In this document: one piece after another, positions 1-10,724 of the stretch
Numbering within the stretch: the stretch's first letter is position 1
Layout: each line of letters begins with the position of its first letter
DNA from: Macrocystis pyrifera
Lineage: Eukaryota > Sar > Phaeophyceae > Laminariales > Laminariaceae
DNA length: 64,000 nucleotides
Assembly: GCA_031763025.1 (NCBI GenBank)
Contig: JASSKH010000037.1
Span: 1,736,001-1,800,000 of the forward strand
Direction: 5' to 3'
Made by a program: the position numbers and the translations under genes
Notes under the pieces: generated by a model
The model's database searches: none
What the model was told of the DNA's origin: nothing
Seen by the model: the letters and a program-made list of their open reading frames with translations, nothing else

Positions 1-1050
1 GTGGAGAGAAGAGAGCCTTCCGATATTTTTCTATTCGACTTTAGCACCGTTAGGCTGGTTCTTACGCGGTTCACATTTTTTACTCGATTGCATTTTTAGA
101 GGTGCAGTTCGCGAATCGAAACAGTTTTCCTACGCGGAAAATCGGATTTATCGTGCGCGCAGAGATTCGAGCAAACGCCGAGACCAACTGCTGTTGTTGT
201 GGTCTGGCGCCGCGAAGAGACGCGCTGGGTGCGCTGAACTGCGCGTAGGACCCAGCCAATGCTGACTGCCTTTTGTCTGGCGACCAAGAGACGTGCCGAG
301 TGCGCTAGAGTCAACCGTCTTGGTATTTTGCATTTCACAATGTGACTGACTGCTGCAGCTGTAGTCTACGAGTACGTACCCACGGAGAGGTGCGCTTCTC
401 TTGGTCTCTAGGTCCGAGCCCGCGCCAGCCGACTGTCGTCTGGCCACGGTGAGACGCGCTGCCCGCCGACTGCACGTCGGGTGCGAAGCAGCGTCACTAT
501 ACAGCTGTGTCACCATCCAACTCTTCGATGCTTTTTGTCGTGGATAACATCTTGAATTTAGAGACCATGCCATTTTTATCGATCTGAAAATCTGATGGCC
601 CAGGTCGTCGGATTTCGGGCCAAAAATGACGACATGGGCCATCGGATTTTAAAAACGAAAATTTCCGGTCGGATTTTGCATATATACTCGGACTGCATAA
701 CCAGATGCTTTCACTTTTGGGATCGAAAAACACAAATCTGAAGCTTGAAATCGAACCGCATAAGAAACAGCCTTGAGGTTGTCGAGAAAACGAGCGCTGA
801 AAAACGATCGCACCACCGTGCAAACCGTAACACCCTTTGCGGCATTTCTTACACGGGGAGGCTACGATTTATGACCCTCTTGGGGCTTCCGAGGGGGAAA
901 AATGACGATAACAAATCGACGATTCCAGCAACGTCCGCTGCCTGATTGGTGGATGATACAACAGCAACGGTTGTCCGAGTGACACTGGAAGGAGTCGCAA
1001 GGCACTACTGCTGCACGGGGGCAAAAATGGTATTTTATATTTTACCCCTA
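1..1050. other. No gene recognised
   Basis: No ORF here resembles a known family. The stretch 535-760 is rich in CGGATTTT/CCGATCGGA-like words also found at 18345-18420 and 20040-20130, which suggests an old dispersed repeat. The rest is unassigned intergenic DNA. Confidence 0.4.
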
Positions 1051-1391
1051 CTTTTTTTTTTTTTTTTTTTTTTTACTCATCACTTTCACTTTCCAGCCTA
1101 ATTCGTAAGAGGTGTTACCCTCGACGACCTTCTGGACAAGCCGTGGTCACAGGTGTCTTCCCTTCTCCCCCCCGGTACGTGCCTTTATTTTTTATCGCGC
1201 ATAGGGTTCAGCATTCCCACTGCTCGTCGATTTTCATCGAATGTAGCTAACTCACGCTCTCGCGCTTTCCGCTAATCAATCTCGTTAATGCATGAAACAG
1301 CCCCTACGAGCATGCACTCGGTGAGACTCGAACCCACGAAATTGATCTTGACAGGCACGCGGACCACCTACCAAGCCACCGGGGACGCCGG
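1051..1391 (-). mobile_element. tRNA-derived SINE, poly(A)-tailed, copy 1
   Basis: Read on the minus strand, the element starts with a tRNA-like head at 1391-1316. It carries an A-box-like GGCTTGGTAGGTGG and a B-box GGTTCGAGTCTC. An unrelated body follows, and it ends in a poly(A) tail (the T run at 1051-1074 on the plus strand). The copy at 17063-17408 matches through both head and body, so this is a dispersed retroposon and not a tRNA gene. Pol III transcription is inferred from the boxes. Confidence 0.75.
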
Positions 1392-1718
1392 CCAATCCTA
1401 CTGCTTGGCGCTCATAGCTTGGTTCTTTCTCATAGCAATCACATGAAAGAAAAAAGAAGAAGAAACATAGAAAAGAGTTCGTAAACGAAAAAAATTATTG
1501 AAAAAAAACGTTCGTCCGGACCAGGATGACGGTCGGTGACACCAAGTTTTCCGAGTTTTTGTTCGCTATCTTCGGAGCAGGGGTTGAGGAGAGGGGAGTG
1601 GCAGTCCTCTCTAAAACCGGTATTTCTTTTCGAACCGGAATGAGTTTTGTATAGCCTTCAGTATGCCCGTGCCAATTCATTCAACCTCTCTGAAATCGGT
1701 GTTTCTCTTAAATCGTAG

Positions 1719-1748
<30 letters not shown>

Positions 1749-1749
<1 letters not shown>

Positions 1750-1837
1750 CTCCGTCCCGGCATTGTAGGGATGCGAGGGTCTATGGTCATACGACTACGG
1801 CCATGCATGATGATGAGTACATCCCCCCCCCCCCCCC
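1749..1837 (+). mobile_element. Poly(C)-tailed SINE-like element, 5'-truncated copy
   Basis: This copy holds only the 3' portion of the family, from GCTCCGTCCCGGC to GAGTAC, followed by a C tail at 1823-1837. It begins directly after an older C tract (1720-1748), as if it had inserted into the tail of a previous copy. See the findings for the 3' end shared with the LINE. Confidence 0.8.
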
Positions 1838-1877
1838 GCTCCACCTCTACCTCTACGTATACCGGGGTACAGGTTGA

Positions 1878-1974
1878 CCCTTTTACAGTAGTAGGAGTGC
1901 ACTCCCGTTTGGGGGACAAACCAGTCTAATTCCAAGTGTTTTGTGCCCAAAACGGGACAGCAGTCCAAAAAGGA
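1878..1974. mobile_element. MITE-2 copy (diverged)
   Basis: An inverted repeat: CCCTTTTA and ACTCCCGTTTGGGGGACAAACC on the left are mirrored by GTGCCCAAAACGGGACAGCAG and AAAAAGG on the right. Diverged but clearly the same family as the copy at 52433-52521. It overlaps no gene. Confidence 0.6.
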
Positions 1975-2176
1975 TAAGCGGAGGGGCGTGCGTGTCAGGT
2001 CCTCTTTAAAACCGGCATAATACTTCTCTTTTTTTTTTCACCTTTTTTTTACCCTTGTCGGACCCCGAAAAAAGGATTTGACCTTTCTATGGCAAAAACT
2101 GCAGTACACTACTGTCTGTAATCAATACGGGACCGCAGTTTGACCAAAAAGAACAATGTCATGCGAAAGCTTATGT

Positions 2177-2290
2177 ATTTACGGGGGTCCATAGTTAACA
2201 GGACCAAATATTGTTAGTAAAAATACCTAAATATTTAGGTTTTTATGTATGCCATACGTAGGTCCTGTTAACTATAGACCCCCGTAAATA
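2177..2290. mobile_element. MITE-1 copy (GGTCC subfamily)
   Basis: An almost perfect palindromic element. The left end TTTACGGGGGTCCATAGTTA is mirrored by TAACTATAGACCCCCGTAAA on the right, with an AT-rich centre. It belongs to the subfamily carrying ACGGGGGTCCATAGTTAAC, as opposed to ACGGGGGACCATAGTAAAT. Confidence 0.85.
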
Positions 2291-3188
2291 GTTCACCAAC
2301 AGCCCGCGTGAAGCGTGAGCGCTGAGCAGTACACGGGCAGACAATCGTGCTGGGCTGCTCCTGTGCAGTAGGACTTCCTTGCTTTCGACCTTTACAGCAG
2401 CACGGACTTCCGAGTCAGTTCGAGCTTACCGCTTGTTCGGGAAAATGGTTTGGCACACACCGATCACGAAACAAAAAGGGACTCCTACTGCTGTAGTATT
2501 GCTAGCTAGCCAATGGTTGATTGGGCCGGACTGCCTCGCGGGTAGGGTTACTTCTTATTCTTCTCGTAGACAACAGCAGCGACCCTCAACGATTTTCTCG
2601 AAGAAGTGGTAAGACTCCCCTCCGTCAACTCGTGTAATCCCCGAGTCATCTCATCACGTTTAGGCAGTGGCCGATTCTGCTGTAATTGTCACGTTTCTTA
2701 GTAGCCATTCCGAGGCGGTTAAACCGGAATGGGTATATTATATACTACTAGCTTCTAGAATGTCCGTGCCAAGCCATTTACCCTCTCTTAAATCGATGTT
2801 TCTCCTAAATCGACGCCTCTCTTAAATCGAGCGCTCGACTCATCGTATCTTCCCCCCCGTAAACGAATTGGCCAACATGTGGGACGATTGTCTATTCGGT
2901 CACAGGCACACGCATTCGTTCACGTTTGGGTGTGGCGCCGGTGGAGCCACAGTAGGCTTGTGTGGCGTACCGTACAACACACGGGTGATAAATTAACACA
3001 CCCCCTATGACGACTTTCGGAGCCGGTTTTCTTGATAATGAGGAGGGCACCCGCACGCGAAGAAAATTATGGCTATTTGGGACGATCTCGTCCAGATCCA
3101 GTTGCATTCACTCATCGCTCGGCGGTTTCACTTTGCCTGTCGTCGAAAGAAGTAAAAGCCCTGGAATTCGTCCAGTGGGTGGGTATGA
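2291..3188. other. No gene recognised
   Basis: Short ORFs only, none with recognisable domains. The segment 2760-2835 contains the word CTTAAATCG two or three times (compare 1681-1712), suggesting a small degenerate local repeat. Confidence 0.4.
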
Positions 3189-3296
3189 TATTGCGGGGGA
3201 CCAAGCAAATGGGACCAAATATTGCTAGAAAAAATAGGTGCATATATAGGTTTTTGTGTGTACCGAAGTTCCTCTTTACCATGGTCCCCCGTAATA
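3189..3296. mobile_element. MITE-1 copy (diverged)
   Basis: Termini TTGCGGGGGACCA and TGGTCCCCCGTAA form the inverted repeat around an AT-rich core. The flanks are TA on both sides (TA|TTGCGG and CGTAA|TA), as in other copies, although both arms carry substitutions. Confidence 0.8.
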
Positions 3297-3494
3297 GTGT
3301 GACATGGTAACCAAGGAATAACTCCACGCTAAGCGGACAACAAGAAACGCGCAATAAGACCCGTTTCGGTCCCAACACAAATACTAAAACCGCTCGGACA
3401 TGTTGGTGCAGGGTGGTATAGTCAGTACTGGTTCACGTCCAAAAACGAACGTGTATAACAACAATGTCAGGGTTATTACTTGCGACGAGGGGAG

Positions 3495-3495
<1 letters not shown>

Positions 3496-3532
<37 letters not shown>

Positions 3533-3715
3533 GTACTCATTATCATGCATGGCCGTAGTCGTATGACCATAGACCCTCGCATCCCTACAATGCCGGGACG
3601 AAGCACGTCGGGTTTTCACCGACCAGGCAAACATTGCTTGCACCAAGCGCGAAGCGCCGTGATGTCAGGTGCGAGCCGCATGAAGGAAGGGTGACCTGCT
3701 GCATCCTACTTGTGA
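3496..3715 (-). mobile_element. Poly(C)-tailed SINE-like element
   Basis: On the minus strand the element runs from about 3715 down to GAGTACAC and a 36-nt C tail (G run at 3496-3531 on the plus strand). It contains the family landmarks GGTGAAAACCCGACGTGCTT, CCCGGCATTGTAGGGATGCG and GACTACGGCCATGCATGATA. The 5' part of the family is missing. Confidence 0.85.
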
Positions 3716-4344
3716 GGGGGGTACGAGAATAAATTTGGATCAAGAAATCGTGCTGAGGGGTCGGCTCTAACCTATACACCTGTGGAAGCCAGGGTCGGAG
3801 ATACCTATCGTAGATCTCGTGACACGCACGAGCGGAAGGACACGTCACCGGTCAACCAATATCAGATCTCGGGTCACGAGCGGTCTCACGTCTTTGACGG
3901 CGTCGACCCGTCCTCGGGAGATAGCTATCGGGAGATTATTCCGCCGCAAGACTCTGGGGGGACAAAAAGTCCTCCCCACCGAGTCAGACTAGCTCTACAG
4001 TAGCATCTCCTTGCTAAATATCAACCAAGAGCTCAGCTCGGCTTACGTCGGCCGTAACGACGGCCACAAGGGACCCTCGCCTCGCGACCTCACCACGGCG
4101 ATTTCTCCGCGACGTCTACACTGCGGCGTCTCCGCGACTACATCGGTATGAACGACGAACACCGACAGGATCTACATTGATGGCCACCGAGGGGTTCGAA
4201 CCCACGAGTACGAATACATGACGAACGACGCGCACAGGATCTACATACCTGGAAATTAATACCGGTACCTGGTAGCCTACAGTATACCTGGTATGCTCAA
4301 GGTTGCCAAGGCCGATGCCACAAGTTTCAGCTATTAATAAAGCC

Positions 4345-4437
4345 TTCCAGGACTGCACTCCAGTTTTTTTGGGTGCAATGCAGACAAATTCTAAATAGTT
4401 CATCCCCAAAATGGGACTGCAGTCCTAACAAGGCTAA
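4345..4437. mobile_element. MITE-2 copy (diverged)
   Basis: Left arm CCAGGACTGCACTCCAGTTT; right arm CCAAAATGGGACTGCAGTCC. The internal hinge matches the AATTCCAAGTGG-like hinge of other copies only loosely, so this is an old member. Confidence 0.65.
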
Positions 4438-4477
4438 GCCGTGCTCAATGCTTCTGTTTTACTTGCTGGCGGCGGCC

Positions 4478-4746
4478 CTTACGAGTGTGTGTCTACCGTG
4501 TGCCTACTGTGTGTCTGCTGTGTGTCTGCTGTGTGTCTACTGTGTGTCTACTGTGTGTTTATGTGTCTACTGTGTGTACTCTGTGTGCACTGTGTGTCTA
4601 CTGTGCGTCTACTGTTTATCTACTGTGTGTCTACTTAAGTGTGTACTGTGTGTCTACTCTGTGTCTACTCTGTGTCTACTTTGTGTTTCTACTGTGTGTC
4701 TACTGTGTATCTACTGTGAGTCTACTGTGTGTCTACTGTGTAACTA
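4478..4746. repeat. 11-bp minisatellite
   Basis: A tandem array of an 11-bp unit, CTGTGTGTCTA, about 23 units with scattered substitutions and indels. Because 11 is not a multiple of three, three overlapping Cys/Val/Leu-rich ORFs (VCLLCVYC-type) arise here; they are artefacts of the repeat and not a gene. Confidence 0.9.
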
Positions 4747-5345
4747 CTACTGCTGTGTCTCAGATCGACCCTCCCGAGGTGAAGGCGACAGGGCTCGCAG
4801 GGAAAATAAGGCGGTACCATCTATTGAATAAGCGATACAACCTGGCGTCCACAAATGCGATTGTACGAGGCAACGTACAAATCAGAACCAAACGTGATTA
4901 TAGTATCACAGCTAACTTACTGACTGTAGGGGGATACACATGGGATAGAGCAGGGTAGCACCCGGTACGATTTTGAGGTCCATCGTGGATTCCGCTTACT
5001 CTTTTAACAGGCGCAATGGCCTACATGTCGTAATATATAACCTAACGACATTACAGAATCCTCAGGTTGCAAAAAAATATCAGCGTCCATAGCAGTGGTG
5101 TTCAAAACCAATCCCTGCTTATGGTGATTCGTAAAAAATAGAGGCAACACAACCAACCCCTTCTCACATACAGGCCGAGCATCTCCGGCCGCGCCTTCAG
5201 CGGAGCCCAATACCTTCGCCAACGTGTCATGCGTACTGGGTTTGATCAGTATCTTCGAAAATTATACGGGGGTATATAAATATATATATATATATGGCAG
5301 CCAGGTATACTATACAGTAGGTCAATACGGGTAGGGCAGCAGTAC

Positions 5346-5460
5346 TATTACGGGGGACTAGAGCAAATGGGACCAAATATTGTTCGTAAAAATAGCGAAA
5401 TATATAGGTTTTTGTGTGTACCGTAGGTCCTATTTACTAATCATACGGCCCTCCGTAATA
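5346..5460. mobile_element. MITE-1 copy
   Basis: Ends TTACGGGGGAC and CTCCGTAA, flanked on both sides by TA. The right arm has an interruption (TACTAATCATACGGCC instead of TACTATGGTCC), so the inverted repeat is imperfect. Confidence 0.8.
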
Positions 5461-5732
5461 GTACAGTACGTCTGTTGTTTTTCGCTATCAGGACGCAACT
5501 CTCCCGCTTGTTGCCTGACGATGGAAAGGCGGAAGCAAGCACGTAGGTACTGGCGCTGAAAGTAGCGGTGCAATTGGAGACGGAGAGGTGGTATTGATAG
5601 ACGGTAGTGGGGCTGGAGGTAGGAGACCAGATGGGTGGTAGCCCAAAAATAGTGCGGGACTGGAAGCTGCGGTGGAGCAGCTGGTCGTGCTATGGTCCCG
5701 ATGGTGCGAGCCATGTCAGAGCATTTGGGTAG

Positions 5733-6318
5733 GCGGGGGGGGGCGTACTCATTTGTTGCTTGCCTTAGTCATTTGACCGTTGACCACGCATCCCTTTCGA
5801 GACGGAGCACCGTTCCTACTCCTAATAGAGACACCTCCAACAATTGGGCGCTCATTACGTTGTTTCCATAAATTACATAGAAACGTTTTGCTAATATTAT
5901 CCCCTTCCTGTTTGGCCTCCTGTGGCCACCATCTATCTCCTAGGATAGCGATCGTTTTCTCGCTGCTATTCATTGTATCAAACTCCTGCATGTCACATTC
6001 GTCTATTTTCCTCATCTCCTCTTCCAACACATCCCGTTCCTCCTTGTATATTTCACATTCTCCTACTATGTGAGTTCTACTCTCTATTGCTTTGCCACAC
6101 GGGCACATCTGTGCGTCTACTTCCTCCTCTTCCCGGCTACTGGTGTACCTCTTTCTTCTTTCTGGCAGGTCCAGGTCCCCTACACGAAAGCGCAGTTTCA
6201 GCGTTTTCGCGAAGTCCATTGGGCCATGCAAATACGTTTTCATTCCTATTCCTTCCCTCAATCCCCCGTATATCTCTAAGTGTTTTTCCGATTCCACCTT
6301 GTTTCTTGGGTAGGGGGG
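5733..6318 (-). mobile_element. Poly(C)-tailed LINE, 3' fragment
   Basis: The minus-strand reading frame (about 6318-5749) looks like the C-terminal part of a non-LTR retrotransposon polyprotein. It contains CPCGKAIESRTHIVGECEIY, a Cys-Cys-His-Cys cluster of the kind that follows the reverse transcriptase in such elements. It then has a KEERDVLEEEMRKIDE helix and an ILGDRWWPQEA block, and stops just before ATGAGTACG and a C tail (G run 5733-5743). The RT domain itself is missing, so this is 5'-truncated. The truncation point abuts another C tract (G run 6312-6326 on plus), a habit seen in other copies. Copies of the same 3' end occur at 46580, 52930 and 61903. Assignment to a named LINE clade is not possible from this fragment. 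Confidence 0.75.
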
Positions 6319-6648
6319 GGGGGGGGAATCCGGTCCCAACAAATAGAGATGCAGAATGATCGTGAGGTAGGCGGCAGGAGGGTTGGCCGAGTACGTTTCG
6401 ACCATTGCAGAGAGGGAAGCAGCAAAACGCCTGGTGGCGCAGCGGACCAAGGAGCAATCACGGACGCGATTTCTCATCTATCTATGGGGCGAGATGGCCC
6501 AAATCGCTGTGGTAAGCGCTGAGCAACAGAGATGCTACACACAACCTAGGGCGGGAATGCAGAGTTTGACTCTACACGGAATTATAAGGACCGTCAAGTA
6601 TTGATATTCGTACACCAACGTTTCTTATATTTCCGTACATAGTGTTAC

Positions 6649-6747
6649 CGTTACGGGATACCATATTAACAGTGATCAGGACCCATGATATACATCCAAG
6701 TATTTTTACGATTAATAAGCATACTTGGTCCTGATTACTCCCGTAAC
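6649..6747. mobile_element. Palindromic MITE, relative of MITE-1
   Basis: GTTACGGGATACCAT near the left end and TGATTACTCCCGTAAC at the right are inverted, and the inner blocks AGGACC and TTGGTCCTGAT also pair. Its core differs from MITE-1, so it is either a distant subfamily or a related family with similar TTACGGG termini. Confidence 0.6.
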
Positions 6748-7111
6748 AGCACGGCTCCTAAACCATGTACGTATACTATCAAGGGTAGGATGGAGCTCGA
6801 ACGCGGTGCTTTGGCTATTTGCTGCCTCACCGGTCGAGTCAGATAAATTTCCCCGTCAGCGTGCTCATTAATTTCGGTACGGACAGGCAGAGGTCCAGAT
6901 ACAAAAACACCCCCCCCCTCCGAAACAAAACGAGCGACGGTTTTTGATGTCTTTTTGTGGTTTTTTTTCCCTGCGTGCTGTAGCAGAACTAATTATCTGC
7001 CATCCACCACAGGTAGGTACGGAAAATGATGCAAAACGAACAAATCAACGGCTCCATGTACAAGCGCCCCATCCAAGTTGCGCCCACACCTCTCCACGCC
7101 CTCTCCCTCCC

Positions 7112-7160
7112 AATCCCTCATGCATGAAAATGAGTACACCCCCCCCCCCCCCCGACCCCC
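7112..7160 (+). mobile_element. Tail remnant of poly(C)-tailed SINE-like element
   Basis: Only CATGCATGAAAATGAGTACA plus a C-rich tail remains. A second tail remnant, CCATGCATGACATGAGTACC, lies at 7197-7216, just inside the intron downstream of the ankyrin-gene exon that ends at 7253. Confidence 0.65.
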
Positions 7161-7252
7161 TCCCCGTTCACCCCCAACTCCCCCCCCCCAGCCCAGCCAT
7201 GCATGACATGAGTACCCCACCCCCCGCCCCCCGCCCAGTCCACGCGACTCAC

Positions 7253-7640
7253 CTGAGGCGGTTCATCTCCGCCGCTCCGTTTACGCTTGGCGTCGTCTGC
7301 ACGCCCGCCGCCGTCCTGCTCGCCGCCGCCTCTCCAGGGGAAACCCTCACCCCCACAGCTGCCGGCGCTATAGCCTTCCCTCCACCGCCAGAGGCCTCCC
7401 CGTTCCCCATCCCCATCCGCCCACCGCCTCCTCCCCCCCCACCACCGCCAACCTTATCCGTAGGCGCGGCGCCACCATCCCGTATCGCGTTGGTCACGAC
7501 CGCCTCCGATATTACCGTCGCCGAGGAGTTGAGCATGGAGGTGGGAGAGTTGGCAGGAGAAGGGTCCGGGTACTGGTACGACGAGTCCGCAAGGCTGGCC
7601 GCGGATGGCGCCGGGTCTACACGATCATGCCGATCCTGTT
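7253..7640 (-). CDS. Ankyrin-repeat gene, candidate exon 5 (Gly/Ala/Ser-rich tail)
   Basis: An open minus-strand segment of high GC. It encodes a low-complexity region: SYQYPDPSPANSPTSML, a polyglycine run and then VNGAAEMNRLR. The end is set by a strong splice donor (CTCAG|GTGAGT) at 7253/7252. The start is uncertain; possible acceptors lie near 7625-7640. It lies downstream of the ankyrin exons on the same strand and has similar composition to the tail of exon 4, so I assign it to the same gene by position. It could instead belong to another minus-strand gene. No domain is recognised. Confidence 0.5.
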
Positions 7641-7835
7641 TTTTCGTTTGGTCGGTGGGTTTGTTGGTCAAAAATTGGATCACGTTTCGATAACGAGCAG
7701 GGGGCGGGGTGATGGAGAGGAGGCGCGACGTATATGCGCGCGCGGGGGGGGGGGGGGGGAGGGGGGTTGCATGCAATACGAGCATGTCTCGATAAAGTAT
7801 GCTCGCGCGAAAGGTGGGTTTCTGGTGCGTTTTAC

Positions 7836-7944
7836 TATTACGGGGGACCATAGTAAACAGGACCGAATATTGCTAGTAAAAATAGGGAAACACGTAGATT
7901 TTTTGTGGGTACCGTAGGTCCTATTTACTATGGCCCCCCGTAAC
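7836..7944. mobile_element. MITE-1 copy
   Basis: TA|TTACGGGGGACCATAGTAAA on the left, with TTTACTATGGCCCCCCGTAA on the right. The right-hand flank is CC where other copies have TA, so one side of the duplication has mutated. It lies in the presumed ankyrin-gene intron between exons 4 and 5. Confidence 0.9.
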
Positions 7945-8700
7945 CACCAGCACCACCACTCACCAACACCACCCTCAGAACCACCACACCACAATATCAC
8001 CACCGCCGCCACATACCAACACGACAACATCACCAACACCACCCTCAGCAGCACCACCTCCGCCCGCCCCCAACCCCCACCCCCAGCACCACCACTACCA
8101 CTACCACTCACCAACACCAACTCACACATCACCACTCACCAACACCACTCACACATCACCACTCACCAGCATCAAAACCAGCACCAGCACCAGCACACCA
8201 CCAAAGCTGCTATTAATAGGAGACCGGCCTTTTGGGGTGCGTCAAGGGCCCCTTATGGCCTTGACACACCACTATTAATAGCACTTATAATGTCCGGGGA
8301 AGGTCAGTCCACGGATCAGTCACACCGCGGTCTGAGCGCATCTTCTGTCACAACCACCACAACCACCCCAACCACCACTAATGCTACCAACACCACCCCA
8401 ACCACCACTAATGCTACCACCACTCACCACGAGCAGAGCCATTCGCCAACGATGGTAGGAGGCCGGTACTTCCGGGCGCGTGAAGGCCTTTTCGGCCCCA
8501 CCGCTCCAGTTTTTAGTGTACGGGAGGCGGTCGAGGGGTTAAGCAGCGGTCTCCCATTAATAGCGTGGTTGCTCACCCCCACCAACAAAACTATTAATAC
8601 TACCCACCACCCCAACATCAACAACAACAGCGGCACGATATCGCAGGTAGATGCACCACCGCCGCCGCCGCCGCCACCACCACCAACAACAACAACCACC
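7945..8700. repeat. ACC/CACCA low-complexity region
   Basis: Long runs of CAC, ACC and CAA triplets give a Thr/His/Asn/Pro-rich plus-strand ORF that has no recognisable domain and is probably spurious. Within it, 8212-8281 is bounded by CTATTAATAG words and holds an imperfect inverted repeat around GGGCCCCTTATGGCC. Confidence 0.6.
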
Positions 8701-8839
8701 CCTCGCCCCTCCCGAACCACTCCACCCAATACCTCCGTCTCCGCCTCGAAAGGACCGCTTGGTCAACGGTCGAATGACTTGAGGTAAGCAACCAACGAGC
8801 ACACCCGCCATTCACTCAAGCAATACTTGCCTCGTCTGT

Positions 8840-8935
8840 GAAAACCCGACGTGCTCCGTCCGGGCATGGTAGGGATGCGAGGGCCTACGGTCACACGACT
8901 ACGGCCATGCATATGATATCGATTACACCCCTTCC
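8840..8935 (+). mobile_element. Poly(C)-tailed SINE-like element, 3' fragment
   Basis: Contains GAAAACCCGACGTGCTCCGT, GGGATGCGAGGG and CGACTACGGCCATGCAT, then GATTACACCCC. The C tail has decayed to short C stretches, so this is an older copy. Confidence 0.75.
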
Positions 8936-9105
8936 ACCCTTCTCACCTTGTATGGCGGAGGCAATGCCGACGTACTCGGCGCCGACGCATCCTCATATTG
9001 AGACCCTGCCAACGTACCGTTGCCTCCCACCGCACCAACACCCCCGCCACCACCACCCGCCACCACCAATACCAACACCACTACCGACACCGCCGACGCC
9101 ACGCC

Positions 9106-9355
9106 TCGCCTGTACACCGTTCGCGGCATCCTCTCGGCCCCCAGAGGCGGGCGTAGACCCCGTCGAGGCGGCGGACGTCGGGGCGAGCGAGGGCGCTGGT
9201 GCGGCCACGATGGGAGGGTCCTGGACCTCGCCCATGCCCAGCATGAGCTTGATGCGCTTCCTATCCGGGTCCTCGACCGAGGGGCTGAACACGTCGCCGG
9301 GCTTGCGGCCTTTTTTATTGCGCGCTAGCTTGTTGGCGCCCTTCGCAAGAAGCAC
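9106..9355 (-). CDS. Ankyrin-repeat gene, exon 4 (end of last repeat and linker)
   Basis: The exon starts after an acceptor (GCCAAAAG|GTGCTTCTTGCG) in phase 0. It reads VLLAKGANKLARNKKGRKPG, completing the ankyrin repeat whose first half ends exon 3 with HPEVVE. It continues as DVFSPSVEDPDRKRIKLMLG and an Ala/Pro/Ser linker ending near GREDAANG. The donor is uncertain; GTGTAC near 9115 is one option. The upstream intron is filled with a CCCTNN repeat on the sense strand, which supplies a very long pyrimidine tract before this acceptor. Confidence 0.8.
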
Positions 9356-9360
9356 CTTTT

Positions 9361-9910
9361 GGCCGTCCAAGGGTACGAGTGAGGGTATGGGCAGGGGTGA
9401 GGGTATGGGCAGGGATGAGGGTATGGGTAAGGGTGAGGGTATGGACAAGGGTGAGAGTAAGGGTAAGCGTGACCGTGAGAGTATGGGTACGGGTGGGGGT
9501 ATGGGTGAGGTATTTGATGGGGTATGGGTAAGAGTGAGGGTTTGGGTAAGAAGGTAAGAGCGTAAGGGTGCGGGTATGGGTAAGAGTGAGGGTTTGGGTA
9601 AGAAGGTAAGAGCGTAAGGGTGCGGGTATGGGAAAGGGTGAGGGTGTGGGTAAGGGTATGTGTAAGGGTGTAGGTAAGGGTATGGGTGACGGTAAGGGTG
9701 AGGGTAGGAGTGATACGGCGGTGAGGGTCAGAGTATGGGGAAGGATAACAGTGAGGGTGTGGGGAAGAAGGTAAGAGCCTAAGGGCAAGCGTGCATGGGT
9801 AAGGGAAAGAGCAAGGGTGAGGGAGTGAGAGAGCAAGGGTAACGGTAAGGATGAGGATAAGGCTAGGAGTAAAGGCAAGACAAGGAAAAAGGGTGATAAT
9901 GAGGGCAAAG
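9361..9910. repeat. Degenerate GGGTNN hexanucleotide array
   Basis: About 90 hexamers of the type GGGTAT, GGGTGA, GGGTAA and GGGTGC. The six-base period keeps several frames open, which explains the Pro/Leu/Thr-rich minus-strand ORFs. It resembles a telomere-like repeat only in its GGGT core. It occupies much of intron 3 of the ankyrin gene. Confidence 0.85.
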
Positions 9911-10418
9911 GGTGGAGCCCATTCCAAACTTTTCCACGTGTTCTCGGTCCACTATGAAAACTAAATAGGATTCCTCGCGATAATCCAAACAAGTGCCACG
10001 CGAGAGACAAACAGGGCCTGGCCAAGAAAGAACATGGTGCCGCGATTGCCAGAAGCAGCTGCACTCACTCGCTTTATTTAGTACAAGACATTGCTTGAAA
10101 AACTCCCTCATCTTGGAACGGGTTGAACTTATTGTTAACATTCTTACGTGAGGCAGCGTGTGCCCTTCATTAATCTCAGGTATTCAAAAAAGCCAAATCT
10201 ACATCGACTGGTCTTGTGCTTCGTGCGAGTGTCGAACACAACTGTGCTGCATGTTGCAGTTGTTTGTTCGTACAACTGTTGCCCCTAGCGCTGCCGATGC
10301 ATTTCTACTGAACGGCGTGGCGCGAAGGAAAAGAACCCCGCCCATCGCTCATTCCCCTAAACCACCACCACCACCACCCCTGCTCCTGACAAGGGAAACT
10401 TTAACAACAAAGACTCAC

Positions 10419-10574
10419 CTCTACCACCTCCGGGTGTCCGTAATAAGCCGCTCGCCAAAGAGGGGTGTACAGAGCGTTGTCCTCCGCTTCCATGTGGGCT
10501 CCGTTCTCGAGCAGGCGCTTCGTGACGTCGATGTGCCCCATTCCGGCGGCCACATGCAGCGGGGACAAGTTATC
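10419..10574 (-). CDS. Ankyrin-repeat gene, exon 3
   Basis: 156 nt, 52 codons, phase 0 at both ends. Acceptor CGCTGCAG|GATAAC; donor GTAGAG|GTGAGT. The peptide contains two successive ankyrin motifs, NLSPLHVAAGMGHIDVTKRL then LYTPLWRAAYYGHPEVVE. These show the TPLH/SPLHVAA turn-helix, the G-H-x-(D/E)-V-x-x-L second helix and the LLENGA(H/D) loop. Ankyrin repeats mediate protein-protein contacts; no catalytic domain is visible, so the partner and role are unknown. Confidence 0.92.
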
Positions 10575-10724
10575 CTGCAGCGGGAAAAAAAAATAACGTG
10601 AAGAAAAAAAAACCAACAACAACAACAAGCCAGAGGTGCGTTAAGGTCAATTAGACCCCTCAAGGACTTTGCATTTCCGTTCCGGAGACAAATGGCTTCA
10701 AAATAGACTGCACTCCGTTTTGAG

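Noticed and set aside
1316-1391. tRNA gene on the minus strand
   Set aside because: A and B boxes are present, but the same sequence plus body plus poly(A) recurs at 17063-17408, so it is a SINE head.
4373-4958. Cys/Val/Leu-rich ORFs of about 150 codons in overlapping frames
   Set aside because: Created by an 11-bp minisatellite; all three frames give the same kind of peptide.
5430-5714. 94-codon minus-strand ORF starting MARTIGTIARP
   Set aside because: Pro/Ser-rich or Arg-rich in all frames, no domain, and it runs into a MITE-1 copy; no splice evidence linking it to the ankyrin gene.
7930-8787. 285-codon Thr/His/Pro/Asn-rich plus-strand ORF
   Set aside because: It is built from ACC/CAC repeats and starts inside a MITE-1 arm; no domain or splice support.
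9315-10064. Two Leu/Thr/Pro-rich minus-strand ORFs of 200-249 codons
   Set aside because: A six-base repeat leaves frames open. Only the short piece at 9355-9106 has ankyrin homology and a splice signal.
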